DNA from: an uncultured Clostridium sp.
GTDB taxonomy: Bacteria > Bacillota > Clostridia > TANB77 > CAG-508
DNA: 21,274 nt
Reading direction: 5' to 3'
NCBI GenBank assembly: GCA_900553755.1
Contig: USEX01000022.1
Span: 1-21,274, forward strand
Under the pieces are notes generated by a model. That model saw nothing but the letters and a program-made list of their open reading frames with translations. It was not told the origin of the DNA and searched no databases. Of the stretch, positions 1 to 7,806 are shown piece by piece. Numbering within the stretch: position 1 is the first letter of the stretch; each line of letters opens with the position of its first letter. The translations under genes and the position numbers were made by a program.

Positions 1-21
1 ACACAAATAAAGGAGAGCACA

Positions 22-414
22 ATGCAAATAAAAGTAGGTACCGATATTATAGAAGTAAGCAGAATACAGGAATCAATAGAAAATTTAGGACAAAGTTTTC
101 TAAATAAAATATACACAGAGGAAGAAATAAAATACTGCCAAAGTAAGAAAAAAGCGATGTATCAACACTTTGCTGCTAGGTTTGCTGCAAAAGAAGCCGC
201 TTTTAAAGCAGTTTCCACATTGCTAGAAGATAAGTACAGCATATCTTGGAAAAATGCACAAACAGTAGATGATGAAAATGGTAAGCCACATCTTGAATTT
301 GTGTCTTTAAGTAAAGATGTTGAAAAAATGCTAAAAAGAATAAGTAGCATAGATGTGAGCATATCTCATTTAAAAGAATATGCTATTGCTACAGTAACGA
401 TATTAGTAGATTAG
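22..414 (+). CDS. acpS: Holo-[acyl-carrier-protein] synthase
   Basis: This enzyme transfers the 4'-phosphopantetheine group from coenzyme A to a serine of acyl carrier protein, activating it for fatty-acid synthesis in the cytoplasm. The 130-residue product is of normal length for the family (about 120-130). The N-terminal motif GTDIIEVSRI places Asp8, and the helix FAARFAAKEAAFKA places Glu58; these match the two magnesium-binding acidic residues of AcpS. The C-terminal strand DVSISHLKEYAIATV is also typical. The start is set by AGGAG at 11-15, six bases upstream of the ATG. The tatD gene follows after 7 bases, so the two are probably co-transcribed. In many Firmicutes acpS lies among general housekeeping genes, as here. 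The promoter is outside the window. Confidence 0.96.
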   Translation: MQIKVGTDIIEVSRIQESIENLGQSFLNKIYTEEEIKYCQSKKKAMYQHFAARFAAKEAAFKAVSTLLEDKYSISWKNAQTVDDENGKPHLEFVSLSKDVEKMLKRISSIDVSISHLKEYAIATVTILVD

Positions 415-421
415 AGGTATT

Positions 422-1219
422 ATGGAAACAGAATTTTTTGATTCACATGCGCACTATAATGACGAAAAATTTGCGGAAGATAGAGAAGATGTAATAGAAA
501 AAATATATGAATCTGGGGTTACCAAGTTTGTAAGTGCAGGTTATGATGTGGAGTCATCCATTTATGGAGTAAAGCTGGCGAATGAAAAAGAATATATTTA
601 TACTACAGTCGGGCTATCGCCAAATGATGTAAAAGAAAGTATAGAAGAGACCTCGATCAAAATAAAAAAGATAGAAGAAATACTTAAATCAGAGATAGAA
701 AATAAGAAAATAGTTGCTATAGGAGAAATCGGACTAGATTATTACTGGAACAAAGAAAATAAAGAAATCCAAAAATATGCGTTTGTAGAGCAAATAAAAT
801 TAGCTAATAAATATAATTTGCCAATAGTAATTCATACAAGAGAAGCTGTTATGGATACACTAGATATTTTAAAAAATGTTCAAGCAGCCAATAAAAAAGG
901 CGTTTTTCATTGTTGCCCACTAAATAGAGAATTAGTAAAAGAAGCTCTTAAATTAGATTTTTATATCTCGTTTGCAGGACCTATTACTTTTAAAAATGCT
1001 AAAAATGCAAAAGAAATAGTGCAAATGGTTCCGCTTGAAAAAGCATTAATAGAAACGGACAGCCCATATCTTGCACCTGAACCTAAAAGAGGGACAAGAA
1101 ATGATTCTAGAAATGTTAAGCTAATAGCCCAGAAAATAGCTGATTTCAAAGGAATTACGATAGAAGAAGTTGCAAAAACTACTTACAAAAATGCAATGAA
1201 AATATTTAATATAAAATAA
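422..1219 (+). CDS. tatD: TatD family metal-dependent hydrolase (DNase)
   Basis: This is a TIM-barrel metallohydrolase of the TatD/YcfH family. Characterised members act as 3'-5' exonucleases or DNases, and the physiological substrate varies. The 265-residue length is usual. Metal-site motifs appear in order: SHAH (His9, His11), GEIGLDYYW (Glu102), VIHTRE (His138), FHCC (His163) and the signature ETDSPYLAPEPKRGTRN (Asp213). A weak AGG precedes the ATG, which follows the acpS stop by 7 bases, suggesting translational coupling. Only a short spacer separates it from the next gene, but that gene has its own promoter, so the acpS-tatD transcript may end or fade here; no hairpin terminator was seen. 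Confidence 0.95.
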   Translation: METEFFDSHAHYNDEKFAEDREDVIEKIYESGVTKFVSAGYDVESSIYGVKLANEKEYIYTTVGLSPNDVKESIEETSIKIKKIEEILKSEIENKKIVAIGEIGLDYYWNKENKEIQKYAFVEQIKLANKYNLPIVIHTREAVMDTLDILKNVQAANKKGVFHCCPLNRELVKEALKLDFYISFAGPITFKNAKNAKEIVQMVPLEKALIETDSPYLAPEPKRGTRNDSRNVKLIAQKIADFKGITIEEVAKTTYKNAMKIFNIK

Positions 1220-1281
1220 AGAAAAAGTGAGAATATTTGAGTACAAGCATGCATATAATATAGTATTGGAACATGTAAAAT

Positions 1282-1310
1282 TTGACAGAGATTCCGAAAA
1301 ATGGTATAAT
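1282..1310 (+). promoter_or_regulatory. Sigma-A promoter of the SleB-like hydrolase gene
   Basis: TTGACA at 1282-1287 and TATAAT at 1305-1310 are separated by exactly 17 bases. TGG before the -10 hexamer gives an extended -10 (TGnTATAAT). Both hexamers match consensus perfectly. Transcription should start near 1317, which rules out the longer GTG-initiated reading frame beginning at 1227. Confidence 0.88.
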
Positions 1311-1324
1311 AAACATGTTGTTTC

Positions 1325-1332
1325 AAAGGAGG
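1325..1332 (+). promoter_or_regulatory. Shine-Dalgarno site that fixes the hydrolase start
   Basis: AAAGGAGG at 1325-1332 lies 11 bases upstream of ATG 1344. With the promoter at 1282-1310 it identifies 1344 as the start, followed at once by a typical signal sequence. The GTG at 1227 has no such site. Confidence 0.85.
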
Positions 1333-1343
1333 AACTAAAAAAT

Positions 1344-2333
1344 ATGAAAAAAGCAAAATTACCAGTTAAGAAAATAATTGGCTTATGCTTAATACTATTA
1401 TTGATAATGGGAGTTGGAGTTGCAGCTTCTAATGTCAAATTGAACAATGTAAAAATTATACTTTCAAATGGGTATGAAATGGATGTACTTACATCTAAAA
1501 CAAAAATTGCAGATATATTAGAAGAAAATCATATTATATTATTACCAGAGGAAAATGTAATTCCAAATAAAGAAAAAGAATTATCTGATAATAATACAAT
1601 AAGGATTACAAAATTTGAAGAAAGTGAAACAGAAATTGCAGATGTAGCAGAAACTTCTGCAGATATTACAGTAGATAATTTATTACAATCTTATGATAAG
1701 ATTATAGAAAAAATAGAAACTGTTCAAGAAGAAATACCATATGAAACAATTACAAAAGATGTTTCAGATGGCAGCGATAATAAAAAAGATAGAGTTATCC
1801 AAGAAGGAAAAAACGGATTAAAAGAGGTAACCTATAAAGTAAAATACCAAAATGATACGGAAATAGAAAGAACAGAAATATATTCAACAATAATTACAGA
1901 GCCAGTAAACAAAGTAATAGAAGTAAGAAAACAATATGTAACTTCAAGAAGCTCTGGAGCTAGAGTTTCATATAGCAATGGTGTATGGAGCTATTCAAAT
2001 GCGGAATTCGATTTACTATGTGCAATAACAGCACAAGAATGTAGCTCAAGCTATGAAGGTGCGTTAGCTGTTATTACAACTGCATGTAATAGAGCTGAAA
2101 GTACAAAATGGGCTAAAAATGGTTCAGATCCATTAAGCCAATATAAAGCCAAAGGTCAATTCTGTTATTCAATAGACAGTCATTGGAGAAGAAGATTAAA
2201 TGGAAATTATGCTTCATACGTAGCAGAAGCCGTGTCTGATGCATTAAACGGAAAAAGAAATCACAATTATTTATCATTCAGGTCAGCGGGCCATGCATCT
2301 GGTGAATATATAGGTGGAAATGTATATTTTTAA
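1344..2333 (+). CDS. Secreted cell-wall hydrolase: DUF348 - G5 - SleB-like domain
   Basis: This is a 329-residue exported protein, probably acting on peptidoglycan outside the membrane. Residues 1-27 form a basic then hydrophobic signal or anchor segment (KKIIGLCLILLLIMGVGVAA). Residues 34-90 look like a DUF348 (YabE-type) domain with the pattern VKIILSNGYEMDVLTSKT. Residues about 125-195 form a G5 domain (IPYETITKDVSDGS, then KVIEV). Residues about 222-329 resemble the SleB/CwlJ hydrolase domain: LLCAITAQECSSSYEGALAV with candidate catalytic Glu232, then GQFCY and a C-terminal GHASGEYIGGNVYF. In sporulating Firmicutes SleB/CwlJ enzymes degrade spore cortex, while YabE-type proteins carry DUF348 and G5 with a different catalytic domain. 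Whether this one works in germination or in vegetative wall turnover cannot be told. It is transcribed alone between a consensus promoter and a terminator. Confidence 0.88.
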   Translation: MKKAKLPVKKIIGLCLILLLIMGVGVAASNVKLNNVKIILSNGYEMDVLTSKTKIADILEENHIILLPEENVIPNKEKELSDNNTIRITKFEESETEIADVAETSADITVDNLLQSYDKIIEKIETVQEEIPYETITKDVSDGSDNKKDRVIQEGKNGLKEVTYKVKYQNDTEIERTEIYSTIITEPVNKVIEVRKQYVTSRSSGARVSYSNGVWSYSNAEFDLLCAITAQECSSSYEGALAVITTACNRAESTKWAKNGSDPLSQYKAKGQFCYSIDSHWRRRLNGNYASYVAEAVSDALNGKRNHNYLSFRSAGHASGEYIGGNVYF

Positions 2334-2348
2334 AAAGTATTAAGTATA

Positions 2349-2392
2349 AAAATAGTAAGTCAAGAGCAATCTGGCTTGCTATTTTTTGTTTT
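2349..2392 (+). terminator. Rho-independent terminator after the SleB-like gene
   Basis: The left arm (2349-2361, AAAATAGTAAGTC) pairs with the right arm (2373-2385, GGCTTGCTATTTT) over 13 positions including two G-U pairs, with an 11-base loop. The right arm runs into a T-rich tail. It sits just after the stop codon at 2333. Confidence 0.82.
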
Positions 2393-2434
2393 ATATAGTA
2401 ATATTAAAACCAACAAATATTTAAGAGGTGAACA

Positions 2435-3190
2435 ATGAAATTAATATCTTGGAATGTAAATGGCTTAAGAGCAGTAATGAATAAAGGATTTAAGGATTTT
2501 TTTAATTCTATAGATGCAGATGTTTTTTGCGTGCAGGAAACAAAAATGCAAGAAGGGCAAATAGAATTTGCACCAGAAAACTACTATGTGTATTTCAATA
2601 GCGCAATAAAGAAAGGATATTCTGGCACAGCGTTAATATCAAAAATTAAACCAATAAATGTTGCGTATGGAATAAATATGGAGGAACATGATTCGGAAGG
2701 AAGAGTAATAACCGCAGAGTATGAAAAATTTTATTTAGTAAATTGCTATACTCCAAATTCACAAAGGGAATTAACTAGATTAGATTATAGAATGCAATGG
2801 GAAGATGATTTTAGAGCGTATTTATGCATGCTACAAAATAAAAAGCCAGTGATATTGTGCGGAGATTTAAATGTGGCACACAATGAAATAGATTTAAAAA
2901 ATCCTTCAAATAATAGACACAATGCAGGGTTTACTGACGAAGAAAGAGGAAAGATGACAGCGCTTTTAAATGCAGGCTTTATAGATACATTCAGATATAT
3001 GTATCCAGATAAAAAAGAATGCTACTCGTGGTGGTCGTACATGTTTCATGCAAGAGAGAGAAACGCTGGTTGGAGAATAGACTATTTTATAACATCAGAA
3101 AATTTAAAGAATAAAATAAAAGATAGTAAGATTCATACAGAGGTGTTTGGTAGTGACCATTGCCCAGTTGAATTAGATATAGAAATATAA
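2435..3190 (+). CDS. xth: Exodeoxyribonuclease III / AP endonuclease
   Basis: This is a class II apurinic/apyrimidinic endonuclease with 3'-5' exonuclease activity, acting in base-excision repair. The 251-residue product has the whole endonuclease/exonuclease/phosphatase fold: SWNVNGLRAV (Asn7), VQETKMQEGQ (Glu35), Tyr105, CGDLNVAHNEIDL (Asp144, Asn146), WRIDYF (Asp216) and the terminal SDHCPVELDI (Asp241-His242). All these residues match the metal and catalytic positions of ExoIII/ExoA. The start has AGAGGTG just upstream at proper spacing. The gene lies after a terminator, and no clear promoter was found in the 45-base gap. The next gene begins 12 bases later, suggesting co-transcription. 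Confidence 0.96.
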   Translation: MKLISWNVNGLRAVMNKGFKDFFNSIDADVFCVQETKMQEGQIEFAPENYYVYFNSAIKKGYSGTALISKIKPINVAYGINMEEHDSEGRVITAEYEKFYLVNCYTPNSQRELTRLDYRMQWEDDFRAYLCMLQNKKPVILCGDLNVAHNEIDLKNPSNNRHNAGFTDEERGKMTALLNAGFIDTFRYMYPDKKECYSWWSYMFHARERNAGWRIDYFITSENLKNKIKDSKIHTEVFGSDHCPVELDIEI

Positions 3191-3202
3191 AGGGGAAAAA
3201 TT

Positions 3203-4354
3203 ATGAAAAAAGACAATTTTAAAAAATGGATGTTTTACTTTTCAATAGTTGCTACTGCGATTATATTAGAAAAAGTTTTGCAAAATTTTACTAACATAAC
3301 AAACTGGATAGTTCAATTAATATCAATACTTGCACCATTCGTGGGAGGAATATTAATAGCATACATATTATATATGCCATGTAAAAAAGTAGAGAATGCC
3401 TATAAAAATACCAATAAAAAACGCTTTATAAATAAGCATGCAAGGGGACTAAGCGTTGCAACTGTATATATAATGACATTCATAATACTATTTATATTGT
3501 TTAATTGCATACTTCCTATTTTATTCCAAAGTTTCTCTGATTTAATTAGCAATATACCCGGCTATTATGAAGAAGCAGTAATTAAAATAAATGAATTACC
3601 AGAAGACCACTTTTTAAGAGGAGAGCAAGTAACAGAAGTGGTAAATAGAATGAAATCAATAGATTTACAAAGCTTCTTGAATCCAGAGAAAATAATGGGA
3701 TATGTGAAAAGTGTAATAAGTGCAGTAAGCAGTGTATTTAATGCTTTTGTTGCAATTGTAGTATCTATTTACATATTATTACAAAGAAAAGGAATAATAA
3801 AATTCTGGAGTCGATTATTTAGGTGTGTGTTTAAAGAAGAAACATGCACAAAATTGGGAAAATATTTTAGAAATGGAAATGAAATATTTTTTAAGTTTTT
3901 AACAAGCCAAATGATAGATGCATTAATAGTTGGAATAGTAGTTTCAATCGCAATGCTAATTTTAAACGTAAAATATGCAGTACTACTAGGTTTCTTAATA
4001 GGATTATTCAACTTGATTCCATTCTTTGGAGCTATAATAGCTGTAGGAATAGCTATTTTAGTAACACTACTAACAGATGGAATTGGCAAAGCAATTGCAA
4101 TGGCAATTGTTGTAATAATACTACAACAAATTGATGCTAATATAATAAACCCTAAGATAGTTGGAAATTCATTAGAAATAAGTCAATTATTAGTAATATT
4201 TGCCGTAACAATAGGCGGAGCATACTTCGGAGTTTTGGGAATGTTCTTAGCAGTACCAGTGATGACAGTAATAAAGATGGTGATTGAAGATTCTATGGAA
4301 GAGAAAGAAAAATGTTCAAATTGTATTGACAATAATAACCAAATTAGTTTATAA
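3203..4354 (+). CDS. AI-2E/PerM family membrane transporter
   Basis: This is a 383-residue polytopic membrane protein of the AI-2 exporter-like superfamily (PF01594; YdiK, PerM, YueF relatives). Members have been linked to efflux of small molecules or sodium, and the substrate here is unknown. Hydrophobic helices occur near residues 10-25, 35-58, 84-108, 170-193, 236-258, 260-290, 297-310 and 325-360. The family signatures are present: NLIPFFGAIIA (270-280) and INPKIVGNSLEISQL followed by a hydrophobic stretch and GVLGMFLAVPV. The tail is short, polar and cysteine-containing. AAGGGG lies upstream of the ATG. The stop codon sits inside the -10 box of the rpsU promoter. Confidence 0.9.
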   Translation: MKKDNFKKWMFYFSIVATAIILEKVLQNFTNITNWIVQLISILAPFVGGILIAYILYMPCKKVENAYKNTNKKRFINKHARGLSVATVYIMTFIILFILFNCILPILFQSFSDLISNIPGYYEEAVIKINELPEDHFLRGEQVTEVVNRMKSIDLQSFLNPEKIMGYVKSVISAVSSVFNAFVAIVVSIYILLQRKGIIKFWSRLFRCVFKEETCTKLGKYFRNGNEIFFKFLTSQMIDALIVGIVVSIAMLILNVKYAVLLGFLIGLFNLIPFFGAIIAVGIAILVTLLTDGIGKAIAMAIVVIILQQIDANIINPKIVGNSLEISQLLVIFAVTIGGAYFGVLGMFLAVPVMTVIKMVIEDSMEEKEKCSNCIDNNNQISL

Positions 4355-4355
4355 T
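4326..4355 (+). promoter_or_regulatory. Sigma-A promoter of rpsU
   Basis: TTGACA (4326-4331) and TATAAT (4350-4355) are both perfect consensus, with an 18-base spacer. The -35 lies in the last codons of the upstream transporter gene, and the -10 overlaps its TAA stop. Transcription would start near 4362, giving an rpsU leader of about 80 bases. Confidence 0.85.
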
Positions 4356-4361
4356 ATTAAA

Positions 4362-4440
4362 CATGTGAAGGTAATTTCGTATTAAGAAATTGGAAATCCC
4401 ATACGAAAGCATTTGATGCAGCGGAAGGAGGGGAATATTA
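4362..4440 (+). promoter_or_regulatory. Structured 5' leader of rpsU
   Basis: The leader contains a perfect 8-bp inverted repeat, TTTCGTAT (4375-4382) with ATACGAAA (4401-4408). Inside the loop is a small GG-AAAT-CC hairpin. A second hairpin (GCAT-TTG-ATGC, 4409-4419) abuts it directly. A very strong AGGAGGGG follows before the ATG. Ribosomal-protein leaders often bind their own product. That function is inferred here; the structure is what is seen. Confidence 0.5.
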
Positions 4441-4611
4441 ATGTCAGAAGTAAAAGTAAATAATGGAAATATAGAAGAAGCCCTAAAAAGATTTAAAAGA
4501 CAATGCGCAAGAAATGGGGTATTACAAGAGGTTCGTAAAAGAGAACACTATGAGAAACCAAGCGTAAAGAGAAAGAAAAAATCAGAGGCAGCTAGAAAAA
4601 GAAAATTTTAA
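4441..4611 (+). CDS. rpsU: 30S ribosomal protein S21 (bS21)
   Basis: This 56-residue highly basic protein was found by translating directly from the ATG at 4441. It begins MSEVKVNNGNIEEALKRFKR and has the bS21 hallmarks: a short acidic N-terminus, the RFKRQCARNGVLQEVRKREHYEKPS core and a Lys/Arg tail ending KSEAARKRKF. bS21 binds the 3' end of 16S rRNA in the small subunit and helps translation initiation. The Shine-Dalgarno (AGGAGGGG) is unusually strong. It has its own promoter and leader, is followed by a hairpin, and precedes yqeY, an arrangement found widely in Firmicutes. Confidence 0.96.
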   Translation: MSEVKVNNGNIEEALKRFKRQCARNGVLQEVRKREHYEKPSVKRKKKSEAARKRKF

Positions 4612-4624
4612 AAATATATAGAAA

Positions 4625-4670
4625 AGAGGCGTTTTCAAAATCTAATTAAATAGAATTTGAAAGCGCCTTT
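4625..4670 (+). terminator. Hairpin between rpsU and yqeY (probable terminator or attenuator)
   Basis: The left arm 4627-4643 (AGGCGTTTTCAAAATCT) pairs with 4652-4668 (AGAATTTGAAAGCGCCT) at 16 of 17 positions, including one G-U, with an 8-base loop. Only TTT follows before an A run, so the U tail is weak. Partial read-through into yqeY is likely. Confidence 0.65.
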
Positions 4671-4695
4671 AAAAATATAAAAAGGAGAGATTAAT

Positions 4696-5136
4696 ATGTT
4701 AAAAGAAAAATTATTAGAAGACTTAAAACAATCAATGAAGGAGAAAAATACAAATAGAAAAAATGTAGTACAAATGGTAAGAGCAGGAATTTTGCAAGTA
4801 GAGAAAGATAAAGGAATCCAATTGGAAGATGCACAAGTGCTAGAGATAATTGCAAAAGAATTAAAGAAGAGAAAAGATTCATTAGCAGATTTTGAAAAAG
4901 CAAACAGAGAAGATTTAATAAATCAAGTAAATGAAGAAATAAGCGTATTAGAAGAATATTTGCCAAAACAATTATCAGATGAGGAATTAGAATTAAAAAT
5001 TCAGGAAATAATAACAAAAGTAGGAGCAACAACAATAAAAGATTTAGGAATGGTAATGAAAGAAGCAAAAACAGAAATCGGAGCACAAGCAGATGGTAAA
5101 AGAATAAACGAGGTTGTAAGAAAATTATTGAATTAG
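4696..5136 (+). CDS. yqeY: GatB/YqeY domain protein
   Basis: This is a 146-residue soluble helical protein of the YqeY family, related to the tail domain of GatB, the tRNA-dependent amidotransferase subunit. A tRNA-linked role is usually supposed, but the biochemical function is not settled. Typical blocks are the N-terminal MLKEKLLEDLKQSMKEK, the LRxAI-like segment VQMVRAGILQVEKDKG, YLPKQLSDEEL, and the C-terminal KDLGMVMKEAKTEIGAQADG followed by INEVVRKLL. AAAGGAGAG lies 6 to 14 bases upstream of the ATG. It lies directly downstream of rpsU as in many Firmicutes. The peptidase gene follows after a 12-base gap. Confidence 0.93.
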   Translation: MLKEKLLEDLKQSMKEKNTNRKNVVQMVRAGILQVEKDKGIQLEDAQVLEIIAKELKKRKDSLADFEKANREDLINQVNEEISVLEEYLPKQLSDEELELKIQEIITKVGATTIKDLGMVMKEAKTEIGAQADGKRINEVVRKLLN

Positions 5137-5148
5137 GAGGAAATGCTA

Positions 5149-6411
5149 ATGAATTATAGCCAAATTAAGATAAATGAAGGAGTAAAACTTCACCTTATAA
5201 ACACAAATAAATTTAAAACAAACATCGTATCTGTATTTTTAACTAAAAAATTAACAAGAGAGAATATTACGAAAGAAGCTTTGATACCAGTAGTTTTAAG
5301 GCTTGGAACAGCAAATGCAAAAACACAAGAAGAATTAAATAAAAAACTAGAGAATATGTATGGTGCAGACTTCAATTGTGGAATAGAAAAAAGAGGTGAT
5401 AATCACGTACTTAAATTTTATATAGAGGCAATAGAAGATGAATACGCACTTAATGGTGAGACGATACAAAAAGAAGCAATTAATTTATTATTAGATATAG
5501 TATTTAATCCATTAATAGAAAATTCTGGTTTTAAGAAAGAATATGTAGACGGAGAAAAGGAAAATTTAAAGAGAATTATCGAATCTAAAATAGATAATAA
5601 ATCAAATTATGCATATGTAAGATGTATAGAAGAAATGTATAAAAATGAGCCATTTGGATTATATGAATATGGCTATATAGAAGATTTGAAAAATATAAAT
5701 GAAAATAATTTGTATGAATATTATGAAGAATTTCTAAACAATTGCAAAATAGATATCTTCGTATCAGGAAATATAAATGAAAAAGAAATAGAAGATACAA
5801 TTAAGAGTGATAAAAATATAAATAAATTATTACCAAGAAATCCAGAATTTATTTTAGATAGTAAACAAGATGTAAATAATATAAAAGAACAAACAGCAGA
5901 GGAAAAAATGGATGTATCACAAGGAAAAATTGTGATAGGAATGAGCATAAAAAATGATATAGATGATGCAGTATTAAATGTGTATAATGCGATTCTAGGA
6001 GGCGGAGCAAATTCAAAATTGTTCCAGAATGTAAGGGAAAAAGCTAGCTTAGCATACACTGCTGGCTCTAGATATATAAAAAGCAAAAACAATATATTTA
6101 TTAGATGCGGAATAGAAATAAAAAATTACGAAAAAACAATAGAAATAATAAAAGAGCAATTAGAAGACATGAAAAAAGGAAAATTTTCAGAAGATGATAT
6201 TAAAAACGCAAAAGAATTATTGATTGCTAGCTTTATTAGCATACAAGATGAGCAACCAAGAGAAATATCATATTATATGTCACAGCAATTATCTAAAGAT
6301 ACTAGTGATATAGAAACAGCTTGTAAGAAGATAGAATCCGTAAATAAACAACAAATAATAGAAGCTGCTGAAAATATTATGATAAATACAATTTTCTTTT
6401 TAAGAAATTAA
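5149..6411 (+). CDS. ymfF: M16 family peptidase homologue lacking the zinc motif (YmfF-like)
   Basis: This 420-residue member of the M16 (pitrilysin-like) family resembles B. subtilis YmfF. The HxxEH zinc motif is absent: the matching place (residues 47-51) reads PVVLR, followed by GTANAKTQEELNKKLENMYGA, a normal feature of the non-catalytic partner. The C-terminal half keeps the family block GGGANSKLFQNVREKASLAY (about residues 285-304). Start choice: AGGAGG at 5135-5140 is 8 bases from ATG 5149 but only 2 bases from the alternative ATG at 5143, so 5149 is preferred. The active homologue follows 20 bases later, and the two products probably pair as in other two-subunit M16 enzymes. The substrate is unknown. 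Confidence 0.88.
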   Translation: MNYSQIKINEGVKLHLINTNKFKTNIVSVFLTKKLTRENITKEALIPVVLRLGTANAKTQEELNKKLENMYGADFNCGIEKRGDNHVLKFYIEAIEDEYALNGETIQKEAINLLLDIVFNPLIENSGFKKEYVDGEKENLKRIIESKIDNKSNYAYVRCIEEMYKNEPFGLYEYGYIEDLKNINENNLYEYYEEFLNNCKIDIFVSGNINEKEIEDTIKSDKNINKLLPRNPEFILDSKQDVNNIKEQTAEEKMDVSQGKIVIGMSIKNDIDDAVLNVYNAILGGGANSKLFQNVREKASLAYTAGSRYIKSKNNIFIRCGIEIKNYEKTIEIIKEQLEDMKKGKFSEDDIKNAKELLIASFISIQDEQPREISYYMSQQLSKDTSDIETACKKIESVNKQQIIEAAENIMINTIFFLRN

Positions 6412-6431
6412 TAAAAGATTGCGAGGTTATT

Positions 6432-7715
6432 ATGAAAGAAATTAATTGTGAAAAGATAAAAGAAAAAGCATACTGGGAAAAGCTAGAAAATGGTTTGGAA
6501 GTAATAATTGTTCCAAAGAAAAACATAAGTAAAAAATATATCATGTATGGCACGAGGTTTGGCTCTATTGATAATAGATTTATCATGCCTAAAACACATG
6601 AAGAGGTGTTTATTCCAGATGGTGTAGCTCACTTCTTAGAACATAAAATGTTTGAACAACCTAATGGAACGAACAGCTTAGAGACATTGATGGCTTTAGG
6701 AATTGATGCAAATGCATATACAACAACAGACCACACAGCATATTTATTTGAGTGCACAAATCACTTTGAAGAGGGATTAGACGAACTTATGGATTATGTA
6801 CAGCATCCATATTTTACAAACCAAAACGTGGAAAAGGAAAAAGGAATAATTGGACAAGAAATAACTATGTATGATGATGATCCAGGTTGGCAATTATATT
6901 TGGGAGCGATGGATTGCATATATAAGAACAATCCTATAAAGATAGATATTGCAGGAAGTATAGAATCAATAAGCAAAATAACTCCAGATGTGCTTAATAA
7001 ATGCTACAATACATTCTATAATCCATCAAATATGGTTATTGTGGCAAGCGGAGATTTCGAACCAGAAGAACTAATGGCCAAGATTAAACAGAGATTAATA
7101 AAAAAAGAAGGACAAGAAGATATACAAAGAATATATCCAGAACAAGAAGAGAGAATCAATAAAAAAACAAGTGAAAAAGAAATGCAAATTAGTATGCCGA
7201 TTTTTATGATCGGATACAAAGATAAGATAGTTCATGATAGAAAAGAAGCAGTAAAAAGACATATTGCAATAGAAATTTTATTAAATATGCTTTTAGGCGA
7301 AAGCTCAAGCTTATATTCGAGGCTATATAAAAATGGAGATTTATCAATAGTTCCAGATTTGGATTATGAATTTTCAAGCCAATATTCGCATATATTAATC
7401 TCAGGACGTGCAAAAGAACCGGAAAAAATAAAAGGAGAGTTGGCAAAGGAAGTAAAAAATATAATTGCAAATGGAATAAATGAAGAAAGTTTAGAAAGAA
7501 CAAAGAAAAAGATATATGGACAATATGTTACAGAATATAATAATGTGGCAGATATAGCTAGAATGTTTTTATCTGATTGGATGAAGGGAATCAACAGCTT
7601 TGAATATATAGAAGCATTTGAAAAAATAAACGCGGAATTTGTAAAAAATATATTAAAAGAGGCGTTTGATGAAGAAAATATGATATTGTCTGTTGTTAAA
7701 GGTAAAAATAAGTAG
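6432..7715 (+). CDS. ymfH: M16 family zinc peptidase (YmfH-like, catalytic subunit)
   Basis: This is a 427-residue M16 metallopeptidase. The inverted zinc motif is intact: HFLEH with His67, catalytic Glu70 and His71, followed by KMFEQPNGTNS. The likely third zinc ligand is Glu143 in EKEKGIIGQEITMYDDDP. The C-terminal half carries the second M16 domain, with MLLGESSSLYSRLYKNG and EKIKGELAKEVKN. The ribosome site is weak (GCGAGG before the ATG), consistent with coupling to the upstream homologue. The inactive-active gene order matches the YmfF/YmfH pairs of Firmicutes, usually cytoplasmic. This is the last clearly housekeeping gene before the secretion locus. Confidence 0.92.
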   Translation: MKEINCEKIKEKAYWEKLENGLEVIIVPKKNISKKYIMYGTRFGSIDNRFIMPKTHEEVFIPDGVAHFLEHKMFEQPNGTNSLETLMALGIDANAYTTTDHTAYLFECTNHFEEGLDELMDYVQHPYFTNQNVEKEKGIIGQEITMYDDDPGWQLYLGAMDCIYKNNPIKIDIAGSIESISKITPDVLNKCYNTFYNPSNMVIVASGDFEPEELMAKIKQRLIKKEGQEDIQRIYPEQEERINKKTSEKEMQISMPIFMIGYKDKIVHDRKEAVKRHIAIEILLNMLLGESSSLYSRLYKNGDLSIVPDLDYEFSSQYSHILISGRAKEPEKIKGELAKEVKNIIANGINEESLERTKKKIYGQYVTEYNNVADIARMFLSDWMKGINSFEYIEAFEKINAEFVKNILKEAFDEENMILSVVKGKNK

Positions 7716-7746
7716 AAAAATCAAGTATTTTATAAGATGAAAAATA

Positions 7747-7775
7747 TTGACTAACTGCGAATTATGTGATATTTT
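7747..7775 (+). promoter_or_regulatory. Probable promoter of the Spo0E-like/pilin 1 unit
   Basis: TTGACT (7747-7752) and TATTTT (7770-7775) are 17 bases apart, with TGA immediately before the -10 forming an extended -10. The -35 has five of six consensus bases and the -10 four of six. Transcription would begin near 7782, about 25 bases before the Spo0E-like start. Confidence 0.5.
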
Positions 7776-7806
7776 TAGATAAACGAAGGAGAAAAAGGAG
7801 GAAAAA

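Noticed and set aside
1227..1343. Longer GTG-initiated start of the SleB-like hydrolase
   Set aside because: The perfect promoter at 1282-1310 lies inside it, there is no ribosome site, and the signal peptide begins at 1344.
4691..5086. Leucine-rich reverse-strand reading frame opposite yqeY
   Set aside because: Poly-Leu/Phe composition is what the complement of an A-rich gene gives; yqeY on the + strand is a clear family member with a ribosome site.
7724..7750. AT-only hairpin after the YmfH-like gene
   Set aside because: The stem is all A-T plus one G-U, with no T run after it; too weak to call a terminator.
7753..7766. Possible sigma-H -10 element (GAATTA) before the Spo0E-like gene
   Set aside because: No AGGA-type -35 at the right distance; a sigma-A extended -10 fits the same stretch better.
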